Assembly (NCBI GenBank): GCA_027943335.1
Contig: BSBK01002163.1
Coordinates: 62,001 to 126,000 of the forward strand
Source: Chamaecyparis obtusa
Taxonomy: Eukaryota > Streptophyta > Pinopsida > Cupressales > Cupressaceae
Length of the DNA stretch: 64,000 bases
Direction of reading: 5' to 3'
Under the pieces are notes generated by a model that saw only the letters and a program-made list of their open reading frames with translations, did not search any database and was not told where the DNA came from. The position numbers were made by a program, and so were the translations under genes. Within the stretch, counting starts at the first letter, position 1, and the number at the start of each line of letters is the position of its first letter. Shown piece by piece: positions 1 to 10,352 of this stretch.

Positions 1-2205
1 GGTATGCTATGAAACGACAATTGCAAAACTCATACAACAATTGAAAAACTCATACGATAAAGGATCTACTATGAAACGACAGTTGAAAAGCTCGTACGAT
101 AGTTGCTAGTAGGATTTGACTTTTGGAATTTGACTGGCTGAAAGATTCGTAAAACATTGGGTCCCCTATCATACAATAGATGGGCAGTAATGAAATGACA
201 CTTGACAAAAACTCAATTGACTTTCCGACCTCCTGAGATGACTTTTGACTCCAAAAAAGAATTTTACTTCAAATTTTACAAATTTTGAGTTTTCAGATTC
301 GGATTGTTTGCAAATTTCAATGTCCAGATTTGAGAATTGTAACAGATTTGTTCATTTTCAATAACTAGATAGATAAACAAGCACACAAAATAGAAAACAA
401 GTGATTTCAAGCATGTCTGAAAACAATGAACAAGGGCAAAAACAACCTTGCGCATGAACAATCAAGTGACTTATTCGTTCTAATCCTCAGAAGTGCTAAT
501 TGTGTATGTTCCAAAAATGTTTTGCAATGATGCACATATACCCTAGAAAATAAAAATTTGGCCTTGCTGGGGTTTTTAGTAATGGTTTGACTCTGCAACT
601 TTTATGATCCAAAGGGGTGAATTCCAATCCTAACGCACTAGGGTTTTGACACAGTCTAAGAACTTAATCTCCAGGAGCTGCTAGGGAGATCTGACAACCC
701 AACAATGAACCACACCTATGGAGATTTCTTCCACAAGGACATTTATATAGCGACTGTCACTACCATGACAGAAATGGCTATTACCGCTTGAGGTTCCATC
801 AACGCAATTTTCCCTGTGAAGGGAGTGTCCACTACGGTTAACCCTCTCTAAAGGTGACTCACAATAGTATACCACAAGGGGACTTGGCTCCAGATCCAAG
901 GGTTTGACACCTTTTCACTTTTAACCCAGACAAAGCAAGTAGATAAATCCAACATGCTAAGATGAAGATTATCTCACCAAGGTCTATGATATCAACCCCA
1001 CGTGATCTATCAACCCCTCCAGAGAGAGAATGTATCAATCAATAAGGGAAGATGCACAGACCTAGTAGAATGTGAGATGCACTAAGTATCCTCCCTACCT
1101 ACAAGGATTTCATCATGAAGAAGGATTTCACTGGGAATCCAATCTCTCAAGAACCACAAATAGTGTTCATAGGGCCTAATTACTATGTTTTCACAAATAT
1201 ATTTTCAAAAGAAAATCTACCGAAAGTACTCAAAAGAAGAAAGAGGAACACTTAACGCTTAAAGTGAATATGAGGTGAGTCCACAAGGTAGAACAATTAA
1301 CCCCTCACACAAGCTAAAAATGATTCCACAACTTAGAAAACAAGTGAGTTCTAAAAAGCACAAAAGGGTTGCCTAGTGGAACAATTAACACTTCTCTCCT
1401 GTAGACCCCTCCCCTTTATGGCACTGAGATTGCAACCATGGGGTGGAATGAGGGGCCGACAGATTTAGCAAGTCCAATAACCCAAGATAGAAATAAAGAT
1501 CAATCACAAGTATCTAAGACTGCTTATCAATACTTAAGGTGTTACAACCTAGTATGCAATTATGCAAATTTGAAGAAAAGCATGCAAAGAAAACACTCAA
1601 GCCAAACACATGAGAGATTCATTTTACAATCCAAATTGAAATGTTATCAGTTAAGGGAAATACTTGGAATCCTCGCAATGTGCTTAGTAGATTTTTACCA
1701 ATTTTTAGCAATTCTTGCACTTTTTCCAATTAAAACTAGTAGGAGTCAATCAAAAATAGAGAATTTCAATTGTTAAGATTAGCCGTTAGTCAAAATCTGA
1801 AAACCAAATATGACAAACTGCCCTAAAAAATGAAAAGATAGTTGAAATCTGATCCTGAAACTCGTACGATAGTGGGTCTGTTACCAGACAAAAGTGAGAA
1901 ACTTGTACGACGGTGGGTATGCACTCAGACAACAGTCCAGAAACTCATACGACACTGGGTGTATGATGAAATGATAGTTGAATTTCCATACGACAGTGTG
2001 TATAGTCTGGCATGATTCTTGATCCAATAGACTGTCGTACGATAGTGGGTCTAGTGTGAAATGACTTTTGGCAAAAACTCGTACGAAGATTGTACAGACA
2101 TAAATTAAAAATTGTAATTTTGCACAAAAACCGAGGAGAAAAAGATAGAAATTGATAGAATTGAATTGGAAACCCATTTTAGGGCCCCATGGTGGGCACC
2201 ATAAA
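1..2205 (-). mobile_element. Leader/internal part of a Tat-like LTR element (partial)
   Basis: This is the region downstream, on the minus strand, of a primer-binding site and LTR (2182-3418). It should be the 5' untranslated leader of a large gypsy-type element whose coding part lies beyond the left edge. No retroelement protein is readable here. What can be seen is a family of degenerate short repeats built around the palindrome TCGTACGA, often followed by tAGTGGGT. They occur at about 30-110 and again at 1860-2095. The middle (300-1850) is unique-looking and has only short frames that I take as chance. Assignment to the Tat/Ogre side of Ty3/gypsy rests on the primer-site sequence and long leader, not on protein. 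Confidence 0.55.
2182..2201 (-). promoter_or_regulatory. Primer-binding site of the Tat-like element
   Basis: On the minus strand the sequence starts TGGTGCCCACC and continues ATGGGGCCC, four bases after the LTR end. TGG plus an acceptor-stem-like stretch directly inside an LTR is the usual form of a tRNA primer site. I do not assign the tRNA. It fixes the element as minus strand, with its body to the left. Confidence 0.65.
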
Positions 2206-3418
2206 TGTGTGTGTGAAAATTGTACCTGATCTATACACATAACACTTCAGTAAAACATTAGAGGTTAGCAAAAATCAAAATCATGCAATAAATTGAAAGC
2301 TAAACTAACCAGGTGATTTACTGCCTTCTAATAGGTGTGAGTATGATGTTCTCAGATTGTTATTGAGATCAGTGACCTTAACGACACCTAAATGAAGGAT
2401 TTGAATGCAAAAGATGGATATGGAATAAATGCAATTAACCTATTTTTTTAATATTTTCTATGCAATTATGATGAAAACTGATATGAATCTATGATATGTA
2501 AAAACTGATATGATATGAAAAACTATGCAATATTGATCTCACAAAGCTTGGATTCACAAAGATGATTCTTCAGTCTCCAATTCAATAGCGTGATTATGTA
2601 ATTCTTGTAGATGATTTGTGAAGAGATGAGCCTTGATTTATAGAAATCCAGGGCTTTGGAGGTGCATAGATAAAAGCCATAAATCACTCAAATAACTCAG
2701 CTTTATTTTTGAGTTATTTTTAAATAAAGATAATTTAATTCACAAAAACATGCAAAAGCAGAGTTTAACTCAAATTAGAAGTTTAGATCAACTTTAAAAA
2801 TCAAAATTGATGTTGAGTTCCAAAAAGTCAATAACTTGCATTGATTTTCTGATTTGGAGTTTCACTGCTCTTTGATTGTGCACATGGATAATTATGAATT
2901 AATAAATAAATAAAGTGATTTATTTCCAACTTAACTGATTTTGGAAAATAAAACAATTGATTTATGGGTTAATCAATTATTTTTTAAACTTTTATTCAAA
3001 ATTACAATATTAAAAATTGACAACTTGCTTTAATTAATTAAATAAGAATTTAATCAATTATTCATAGGATTTTGGATTTATTGTCAAAATTAAATAATAC
3101 AATTTAGGAATAAATATAATTAAATTCAATTAAATAATTAAGTGGCAGTATTAAATCTAATTAATTAAATATTTAGAATATTCAATTAATCAAACTTTGG
3201 GATAAATAAGATTTATCACCAAATAATCATTAAATTAAAGATAATTAAGATAAATTAAGAATATTACTAGGAATATTCCCCAATGCAGAATTTAAGATAA
3301 TCAATTAGGATTCGATGATGTGCAGATGTGCCTTTGGTTAGGACTTTGATGTTGATTTCGTTCGATTTGATGGTGTAGGAGGTTTAATGAACCTATAGCC
3401 CATTTTTGGGGTATTACA
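2206..3418 (-). repeat. 5' LTR of the Tat-like element
   Basis: Read on the minus strand the LTR begins TGTAATACCCC at 3418 and ends in ACACACACA at 2206, just before the primer site, giving 1213 bp. A second copy lacking the first ~57 bases is at 56444-57587, matching along almost its whole length with scattered substitutions. That match defines both copies as one LTR family. The sequence is very AT-rich from 2880 to 3300. The upstream target duplication cannot be checked because the partner LTR is outside the window. Confidence 0.75.
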
Positions 3419-4445
3419 AAAGTATCCCACCATAAGCCCATGTATCATGTTGAAGAGGATCATCAAGTCTTTCTCTTCTTGCAAGTGCTCTATCCAAAGT
3501 TTTATGATTTACGTTCAAGTCAACACAAGTTTGTCTCATCAAACGAGCCCTTCTCAAATGATGACTTACTAAGGAGGTTGTAATAACCCTCCTAGAGGCT
3601 CTCTTATCTTTTTCATTGGTAGTCTTCCCAATGCTATCGAGAGCACTAAAAGATTTCTCACAATAATAGCATTCCTCTCCTTTTTCTTGTTCACACTAAT
3701 CTTCAATTTGACTAGTATACGTTTCATCTTATGCATCTTTAACAATTGCACAAACATTTGACATTTCTCAACCAATGTCGTCTAGCTAAATAATTGATCA
3801 AAAAGTTTTGAAACCCACAACCGAACAGTTCTTTCGGATCTCTTGCCATCAAATTTGGTCATTATGCTCTCATCAATTTAAAGTAACCATTTTGTTGTTC
3901 TTGAAGGTATCAATTTTGAATTTTGTATTTCTTCCTCCCAAGGGACTTCATTTCTCATATAATTTGGAGATGTTTTACATTGATTTGGTTCTTGTGTACC
4001 ACTATCATTATCAATTCCTTCATTTTCAATCAGTGGATTGCCATTGTCAATGTCCACACTTCCATTGTCCACATCTACATGTTCATTTCAAAACCTACAT
4101 TCTCATTTTCAATCCCTACATTCTCATTTTCAATATTATTGTCATAAATCATTTCAAATTCATGTTCTTCTTCACTTGAAACCACATTTAAGGGTGGGCC
4201 TATCCCCACATCTTCATTAATATTTAACATACCTTGTGTCTTATTCTGATGGGAAACCCTATCCATTTCTCTATACACTTCAATCTCTTCATTTGTGAGT
4301 TGCCTCTTCTGTTTATGCTTTCAACGACTACTACTCCCCATAGTGAGACCCAAAAAGGTGATGCAAAAACCTTTGATAATAGAGAAATTCCAACCAAGAA
4401 GGGGGGAAAAGTGGATTTTTGTCTTCTATGTAACTGCAATCTCAT
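3419..4445 (-). pseudogene. Decayed unidentified protein-coding fragment
   Basis: The minus strand carries several adjoining frames that read like one broken protein. They include an acidic stretch at about 4075-4278 (repeated NENVGIENENVG-type residues), a segment at 3878-4072, and a lysine/arginine-rich Cys-containing segment at 3430-3775. Frame changes and stops separate them. I do not recognise the family. The Tat-like LTR ends exactly at its left side, so the LTR insertion may have truncated it. It could be an old transposase or a host gene fragment. Confidence 0.25.
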
Positions 4446-4546
4446 GATTCTCTGCTAAAAAAATTGCTTCTCAAGCCGAGGGACCTAGAGAATAACATTT
4501 TCTTTTCAATGCCAGTAAATACAATCGGATATCTGAAAATATTAGA

Positions 4547-4566
4547 TCTCTCTCTCTCTCTCTCTC
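4547..4566. repeat. (TC)10 microsatellite
   Basis: Ten uninterrupted TC units, followed by AT-rich sequence. Confidence 0.9.
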
Positions 4567-5666
4567 AAGTATTATTGAACATATAATATAAATATTTAAA
4601 TAAATATTTAATACTTATATTATACTATTATACAATAGAGAAATAAATAATAATAATATAATACAATATAAATATAATTGATTTATAATACTAATGCTAT
4701 GCTATTATCATTTAACATTAATATAAAAAAGGTAATATATAACTTAAAATTGAAAAAAATACTCAACTCATTTAATATTAACATAAATAAATAAATTAAT
4801 ATGTAACTTTAAATTGAAAAAACTAGTCAAAATGAAATGTTGAATTGGGCAGGAGATTTCGGATATCTGATATTATTGGATATCCAATTTTATTGGATAT
4901 TTGATTAGGCTTGGCATTTTCCTTGGGCAATGCCAAACGTGAATGGTCAACCCATAAGGCATGTTCACCAGATTTGTTTTGATCTCGAGACTTCAACCAT
5001 GTAGCTGACGACCTTTTTTTCACCTGAAATTGATGAAACAAAAAGGGTTTCTTAAAGACATTATCATCTTTCCATTAATATAATTGCTATCAAATTTCAA
5101 GTTTAGTAAGTAATCACTACTTATTTTTTAATTGAGTTATCTTTAAAGTCCTAATTGGCATACTGATTGAAAAACAACTATAACGTTCAAACCGCTAACA
5201 CTCTTGAAATCTGAAACATGCATCACATTCTATGCTTCACCTACTATAAGGAAAAAAAAATCACTTTTGTAAAGTTTAGAATTAGTTAAGGTGGTCAGAC
5301 TCAAGATTTTTTAATATTCTGAATAAGTTATAGTAGAAAAATTATAATTAATTATTTATTTCAGAAAAAATTAAACAAAACTATGCGTCACATCCAGGCA
5401 TGAGTCTACTACTTATATCTAGAATCTTGTGAAAATATATCATCATTTGATTGTGATTAAGGTGGTCATACATACACATACTTTTTATCTTTTCCCTGAA
5501 ATTTTTGTACTACTACATTGAAATCTAAAATTTTGAACAATTAGATTCATTTTTTTTTAGACAAGGGCTAGTAGTATAGAAACTACATTCAATTTCATAT
5601 AGATTATATTTCTATAAATTTTTCACATAAGGTTAATAAGATGTTCAAATTTTTACGTCAAGTTGA
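4567..5666. other. AT-rich stretch, no gene seen
   Basis: AT-rich sequence with runs of TAATA-type words at 4570-4810 and no convincing reading frame. It separates the decayed gene at 3.4-4.4 kb from the broken end of copia A. No LTR matching copia A's right-hand LTR was found here, so A has lost its 3' end. Confidence 0.6.
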
Positions 5667-6480
5667 CTAACCTTGATTTTCTGATCTTTCATTGCCACTT
5701 AAGGCCATAGTTTGGTATACCATGATCTTGCAAATACCCTTAACATACTTAGTTTGAGAAATGAAAATGTCATTCTTTCTCTGATTTATTTGCAGTCCAA
5801 GAAAGAATTTTATCTCACCTACCATGGACATCTCAAACTCTTTTTCCATTTCTTTAGAGAACTCTTTACACATCTCATCATTGCCTCCAAAGATAATATC
5901 ATTAACAAAAACTTCTATTATTAGAATTCCATCTTTACTAGTTCTTAAATACAGGTTACTATCAACATTACCTTTTTTGAATCTAAGGTGAAGTAAGTAC
6001 TTGTCCAACCTTACATACCAAGCTCTTGGTGTTTTCTTCAGTCCATACAGTGCCTTCTTCAATCTGCATACCATATCTTCATCTTCACTTAGAGGAAATC
6101 CATCAGGTTATTCTATATATACCTCCTCTTCAAGATCCCCATTCCGAAATGCTGATTTTACCTCCATCCGATATACCTTGAAGTCTTTATGTGCATCATA
6201 GGCCATAAATAGTCTCATAGCTTCTATCCTAGCAACAAGAGAAAATTTCTCTTCAAAATCTATGCCTTCTTGTTGCGAATAGCCTTTGCATACCAAACTT
6301 TCTTTGTTTCTTACAACAATTCCTTGTTCATTCATTTTATTTTTGAAAACCCACTTAGTTCCTATTACATTTTTGTTTTAGTTCTAGGAACTAATTCCCA
6401 AGTATTGTTTTTGTATATCTGATCTAATTTTTCCTACATATCTTTGATCCAAGATTCATCTCTACAAGCTTCATCAGTAG
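5667..6480 (-). pseudogene. Copia A reverse transcriptase (broken)
   Basis: This would copy element RNA into DNA. The upstream part (6335-6108) has the copia RT start block ([13 protein letters not shown], then [15 protein letters not shown]). The downstream part (6074-5667) has LKKALYGLKKTPRAWY and the catalytic box. A stop and frame change separate them. The catalytic box reads FVNDIIFGG, so the first Asp of the usual DD pair is Asn (codon 5903-5901). The protein ends shortly after the thumb-like SQTKY segment, and no RNase H follows. Confidence 0.85.
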
Positions 6481-6745
6481 TCTTTGGTTCAACTTGAGAA
6501 ATCAAACAAATTTATTCCCTTGTCTTTGATCTAGTCATTATTCCTCTACTTGCATTACCAATAATTTGATTTTCAAGATGATCTTTCTTAACATATCTCG
6601 GAGTCTTAGGAATCTTAGTAGCCTCATTTGTGTTATCATCAAAATTCTCATTTTCACATTCAGTTTCAAAATGTTTTTCTTCTTCTGTAGTAGTAACCTC
6701 CTTGATCTCTCTATTCTAATTACAGTCATACATTCTCTCTTGTAT

Positions 6746-7484
6746 CTAAAACCTTTCGTCTATCTTCACATTTTTACTTTCAATCATCTTTCTCAATCTC
6801 AGATTAAAACATTTGTAATCCTTTATTTTAGTAGAATAATAAAGAAAAATTCCTTTGTCACTTCTAACATCAAATTTCCCTATTTCATCATCTCTTTTGA
6901 TATAGCATTTACTACCAAATATTCTGAAATATTTTACAGTATGAGTATGATTAAACCACAATTCATAAGGATTCTTACTTGCACCTTCTCTAATTTGAAT
7001 TTTGTTCAATATGTATACTTTTATCCCCATAGCTTCTCTCCAATGTATATGAGATGCATTTTCCTTCTAGCAACATTGTCCTAGCAGCACCCAATATTGT
7101 CCTATTTCTTCATTTTGCTATCCCATTTTGATGTGGAGTCCTAGGAGTAGATGACTGTCTTTGTATTTCATGTTCTTCACAATATGAATTGAATAGATCT
7201 GAAGTAAACTCTCCACCTCTATCTGATCTCAGACATTTTATCTTTAAGCCTAATTCATTTTCTACTTTTTCTTTGAATAACTTGGATTTGTCAAATGCTT
7301 CTGATTTTTCTTTCAAGTAAGTGATCCACATCATTATAGAAAATTCATCAACAAAAAGTATAAAATACCTTTCACCATAGTATGATCTTGTCCTTGTAGG
7401 TCCACATAGGTTTGTATGTACAAGGTCCAACTTTCCTTTTGTTGTATATGATTTACTTTTATAACTTCTAGTCTTCTTTCCCAT
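6746..7484 (-). pseudogene. Copia A integrase (broken)
   Basis: DDE-type recombinase that would insert element DNA. The core at 7484-7110 shows DLVHTNLCGP, LRSDRGGEFTS and TPHQNGIAK. In copia integrases the first motif normally carries Asp (HTDLCGP); here it is Asn (codon 7412-7410), and the residue after the NG motif, where Glu is expected, is Lys. The C-terminal part (7030-6746) with SKCYIKRDDEIGKFD and GIFLYYS continues in another frame. Two of the three catalytic positions therefore look lost. Confidence 0.85.
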
Positions 7485-7494
7485 AACACATTCT

Positions 7495-7689
7495 CTACAT
7501 AGTGTTAGATGGTTTTATAACTTTAGGTAGGTCTCTTACTGCATTAGTCAAGCTTTCCTTCACAATATTATCAAAATTGACATGACAAAACCTTTTGTGC
7601 CATAACCAACTATCATCTATCTTCGCAACAAAACAAGAAGCTTCAGATATATTTAACTCAAATGCATTACCTCTAGATTTAGTACCCAT
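7495..7689 (-). pseudogene. Copia A GAG-pre-integrase zinc-binding segment
   Basis: Contains LWHKRFCHVNFDNI, the His-containing block (LWHxRxGH type) found between protease and integrase core in copia polyproteins. It is separated by stops from protease upstream and the integrase core downstream. Confidence 0.8.
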
Positions 7690-7732
7690 TGCAATAAAGT
7701 TTCATGTCTTATTCCTAATAAAACATTTCCCA

Positions 7733-7984
7733 TCAATGAATTTCAATTTTTAACCTTTTTCCATCAGCTGTCCAACACCCAACAAGTAGTACATTGTAAG
7801 TATTAGTCTTTCCATCCAGTGAAATAGATCCTACTCCTATGATAATATTAGGAACATTATCTCTGAATCTTGCAACACCAACATCATACTTCATTAGTTT
7901 AAAAAACTTGTTTCTATCTCCAGTCATATGATGTGAGGAGCCACTATCTATAACCCATTCAGATTTCTTATCAACATGTGACAC
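7733..7984 (-). pseudogene. Copia A aspartic protease fragment
   Basis: The motif WVIDSGSSHHMTGD holds the copia protease active-site triplet DSG at 7948-7940, followed by the usual serine/histidine-rich stretch. It would cleave the polyprotein. It continues from the gag tail with acidic residues and is followed by stops at about 7730. Confidence 0.85.
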
Positions 7985-8158
7985 TAAATCTTTTTCCTCA
8001 TGTACTGGTTTTTCATCTTTAATAGCAATAAATCCAATCTCCTCATAATCACAATCATCATCATCATTATAAATACCTTCACTATCATAATAACATTCCT
8101 TATCTCTTGAATACTTAGGCTTGAAAAACTTAGGTTTGTGCTTAGGAACTCTTTAAGG

Positions 8159-9045
8159 ACATCTAGATGCAAAGTGACCTATCTTATTACATGAAAAACA
8201 TTTCAAAGGTAACTTTCCTTAAAATTTACCCTTGCCTCTCTTTTCTCTTCTAGTGATTAGGGCAACAACTTGATCTAGCTTTCTTTCTTCTTCTTGTATA
8301 TGTTCCCATTCATTGGCATACTCACCAAGTTCTTCCTTTATATTACCACTACTGGAGCTTGCAATTCAAGATATTGTCTTCTTGTGTGTAGATGCTTTAA
8401 ATGTTATTTCAACTTTAGATAAAGAATCTCCCAATTCTGCAGCTTTAAAGGTAGTTAAATTTGCAATAAACATCTTTTGTTAAAGTTTTTTGTCAAAGGT
8501 ATAATCTCTTCTATAGCCTGAACTTTGGTCTTGTCAATAGGTGTCAATGATCTAAGGATCCTTGCAATGACTTCTTCCTCTTCATAAGTGCCTCTAGAAT
8601 TTTTTATTCCAATCACAACCTCTATAACTCTTTGTACATAAGCCCTAATATTTTCATCATCTTTCATTTGGAACTTCTCCATTTTTATTGTCCAATTCTA
8701 TAATTTTGCTTTCTTATTAAACTTATCTCCTTCATGCAATGCTTCTAATCGTACCCAAATTTTGTGTGTTGAATCCAGATCTTTCACCTCAATAGATTCT
8801 CCTTCAGAGAGTGCGTTGATCAATGATTCCCTTGTGACCATGTTATATGAAAATGTCTTCTTCTCATCATTAGTAGATTTATCCAATTCATCATCAGCCT
8901 TCATGGTTATCTCATTGTTTGTGATCATCCAGTAGTCGATACCCAAACATAGCAAATGAGTTCTCATCTTGTTCTTCCAACTTTCAAAGTTTTCAAGATA
9001 AAATTTTGGACTATCCTTCCTATAGAATGCCATCTCCAAGATCAC
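8159..9045 (-). pseudogene. Copia A gag (broken)
   Basis: Capsid-like nucleic-acid-binding protein. The likely start is ATG at 9045 or 9033, a short distance inside the primer site. The first part (9045-8698) has the YLENFESWKNKMRTHL block of copia gag. The second (8682-8455) has MKDDENIRAYVQRVIEVV in another frame. A CCHC zinc knuckle, CFSCNKIGHFASRC, lies at 8200-8159. At least one frameshift (about 8690) and several stops between 8455 and 8210 break the frame. Confidence 0.85.
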
Positions 9046-9080
9046 CTCAAGTTGTTAACCTTTCTCTTTAAGGGCTAGTA

Positions 9081-9093
9081 GCTCTGATACCAA
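9081..9093 (-). promoter_or_regulatory. tRNA-Met primer-binding site of copia A
   Basis: On the minus strand TTGGTATCAGAGC, the common plant initiator-Met tRNA primer site, lies one base inside the LTR end. Confidence 0.9.
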
Positions 9094-9094
9094 T

Positions 9095-10342
9095 TTTTGG
9101 GAATAACAGTCCACCAATACAACTAAGAGGGGGGGGGGTGAATCATTTGTATGAGAAATTATTAAGATTTAAACTTTGAATAGCAGCAATACAAAATCAA
9201 ATGAGCATAATGAATGACAAAAAAATAACACAGTATATGTTGTCGAGGAAACCCTATTAAAGGAGAAAACCTGGTGGAAATTAACACCCACAAATGATGT
9301 ACTTAGAGTATAGTATTCTTGTTAGAAGATTAGCCCTATTAGGAGCTTATTGAAACATTACAGTACATAGTCCTTGTTAGAAGAAAGACCCTATTAGGAG
9401 TCAAGAAAAAGAGTAGGATCACTGCCCAGGCTTACTGCCCAAAGAAGGTTAAGTCCACCTTCAGAATTCATTGTTTGCAACACAAGTGTATGAAAGGAAA
9501 TAAACAATCCTTAAACTGTCTGATAGCAATTGTCTTTTCATGATCAGTTCTGGTGAAGTACTTGTGATATCCTCCACTCTACCTAGCACAAACACAAGCT
9601 TGTAGCTTCCACAATCCTTTTTTTATCAAAAACATACCATTTCACCTTTTCAAAAGAAAAGATCTTACATATATACCCTATTAAAAAATAAATGATCTGG
9701 TCAGCCAATTAGGCTTTCCTAATATACAAATGATTACATAACTCCTTGCTAAGATACACACAATATCTATAACAAGTATACAACAATTATATTTCAACAA
9801 TTAAGGTCCGACATCTGTAAATCATGCTCGCCATTAATAATACACGCTTCATTTCTAAAGTTGGCCCCAAGTAGGTCTCCTTCAGAATACATGTCACTGA
9901 TGATGTCATCATGTCTTCCATGACTTGCTAAGGTCAACAAATATCCCTTAGTATTCTATCTATCATCCTTTAAGCTCGCATACACTGAATCCTCATCACT
10001 TGTAAGATATACTCAAAACTTAGAGACTTACTCCATCAGCTTCCACTGTCACAGTCTAGTAACCAGTCTTCACTAAATCTTCTATAACTCATCCAATATG
10101 CAATATTACATGATGTTATCTTAGATATAAGATCAAAACACCTCCCTGTACACACAACTATGTTCACATGCTCTGAATCATCTGTATGGTGTATGTACAC
10201 TATAATAACCAGTCTGTTCTCTCCATAGACATATATGTTGACATGAATGAAAAAACACAAATGATAACAACACTAATCCAAACATCACTCAACAAGATAA
10301 TGTAGTGATTAAACATATAAAATGCATCATCAATATCCAACA
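9095..10342 (-). repeat. LTR of copia A
   Basis: Starts on the minus strand with TGTTGGATATTG at 10342 and ends at about 9095 before the primer site (1248 bp). The U5-side region carries TCCTAATAGGG-type words, a GGGTGTTAATT..CCA.. block and a C-run (plus-strand G-run at 9129-9138), the same layout as the copia B LTR. The terminal CA appears mutated to AA. A polypurine tract sits directly outside its start (10343-10352), which is not expected for a lone 5' LTR. Confidence 0.8.
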
Positions 10343-10352
10343 ATCTCCCCAA
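10343..10352 (-). promoter_or_regulatory. Polypurine tract abutting the copia LTR
   Basis: Minus strand TTGGGGAGAT directly before the LTR start TGTTGG, preceded by AATGCA. Copia B has the equivalent arrangement before its 3' LTR (AAAGGGGGAGAT at 52961-52972). It implies that internal element sequence lies to the right of 10352. Confidence 0.6.

Larger units (their letters stand above)
5667..10342 (-). mobile_element. Ty1/copia element A, 3'-truncated
   Basis: On the minus strand the order is LTR (10342-9095), primer site (9093-9081), gag, protease, integrase, reverse transcriptase. Integrase before reverse transcriptase is diagnostic of Ty1/copia. The RNase H region and the 3' LTR are absent: similarity stops at about 5.67-5.7 kb, within or just after reverse transcriptase. 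Reading frames are broken many times, and catalytic residues in integrase and reverse transcriptase are substituted, so this copy is dead. Confidence 0.85.

Noticed and set aside
3808..4179. 123-codon plus-strand frame rich in His/Phe
   Set aside because: It overlaps the more protein-like, acidic minus-strand frames; repeats of TTCATTTTCA produce it.
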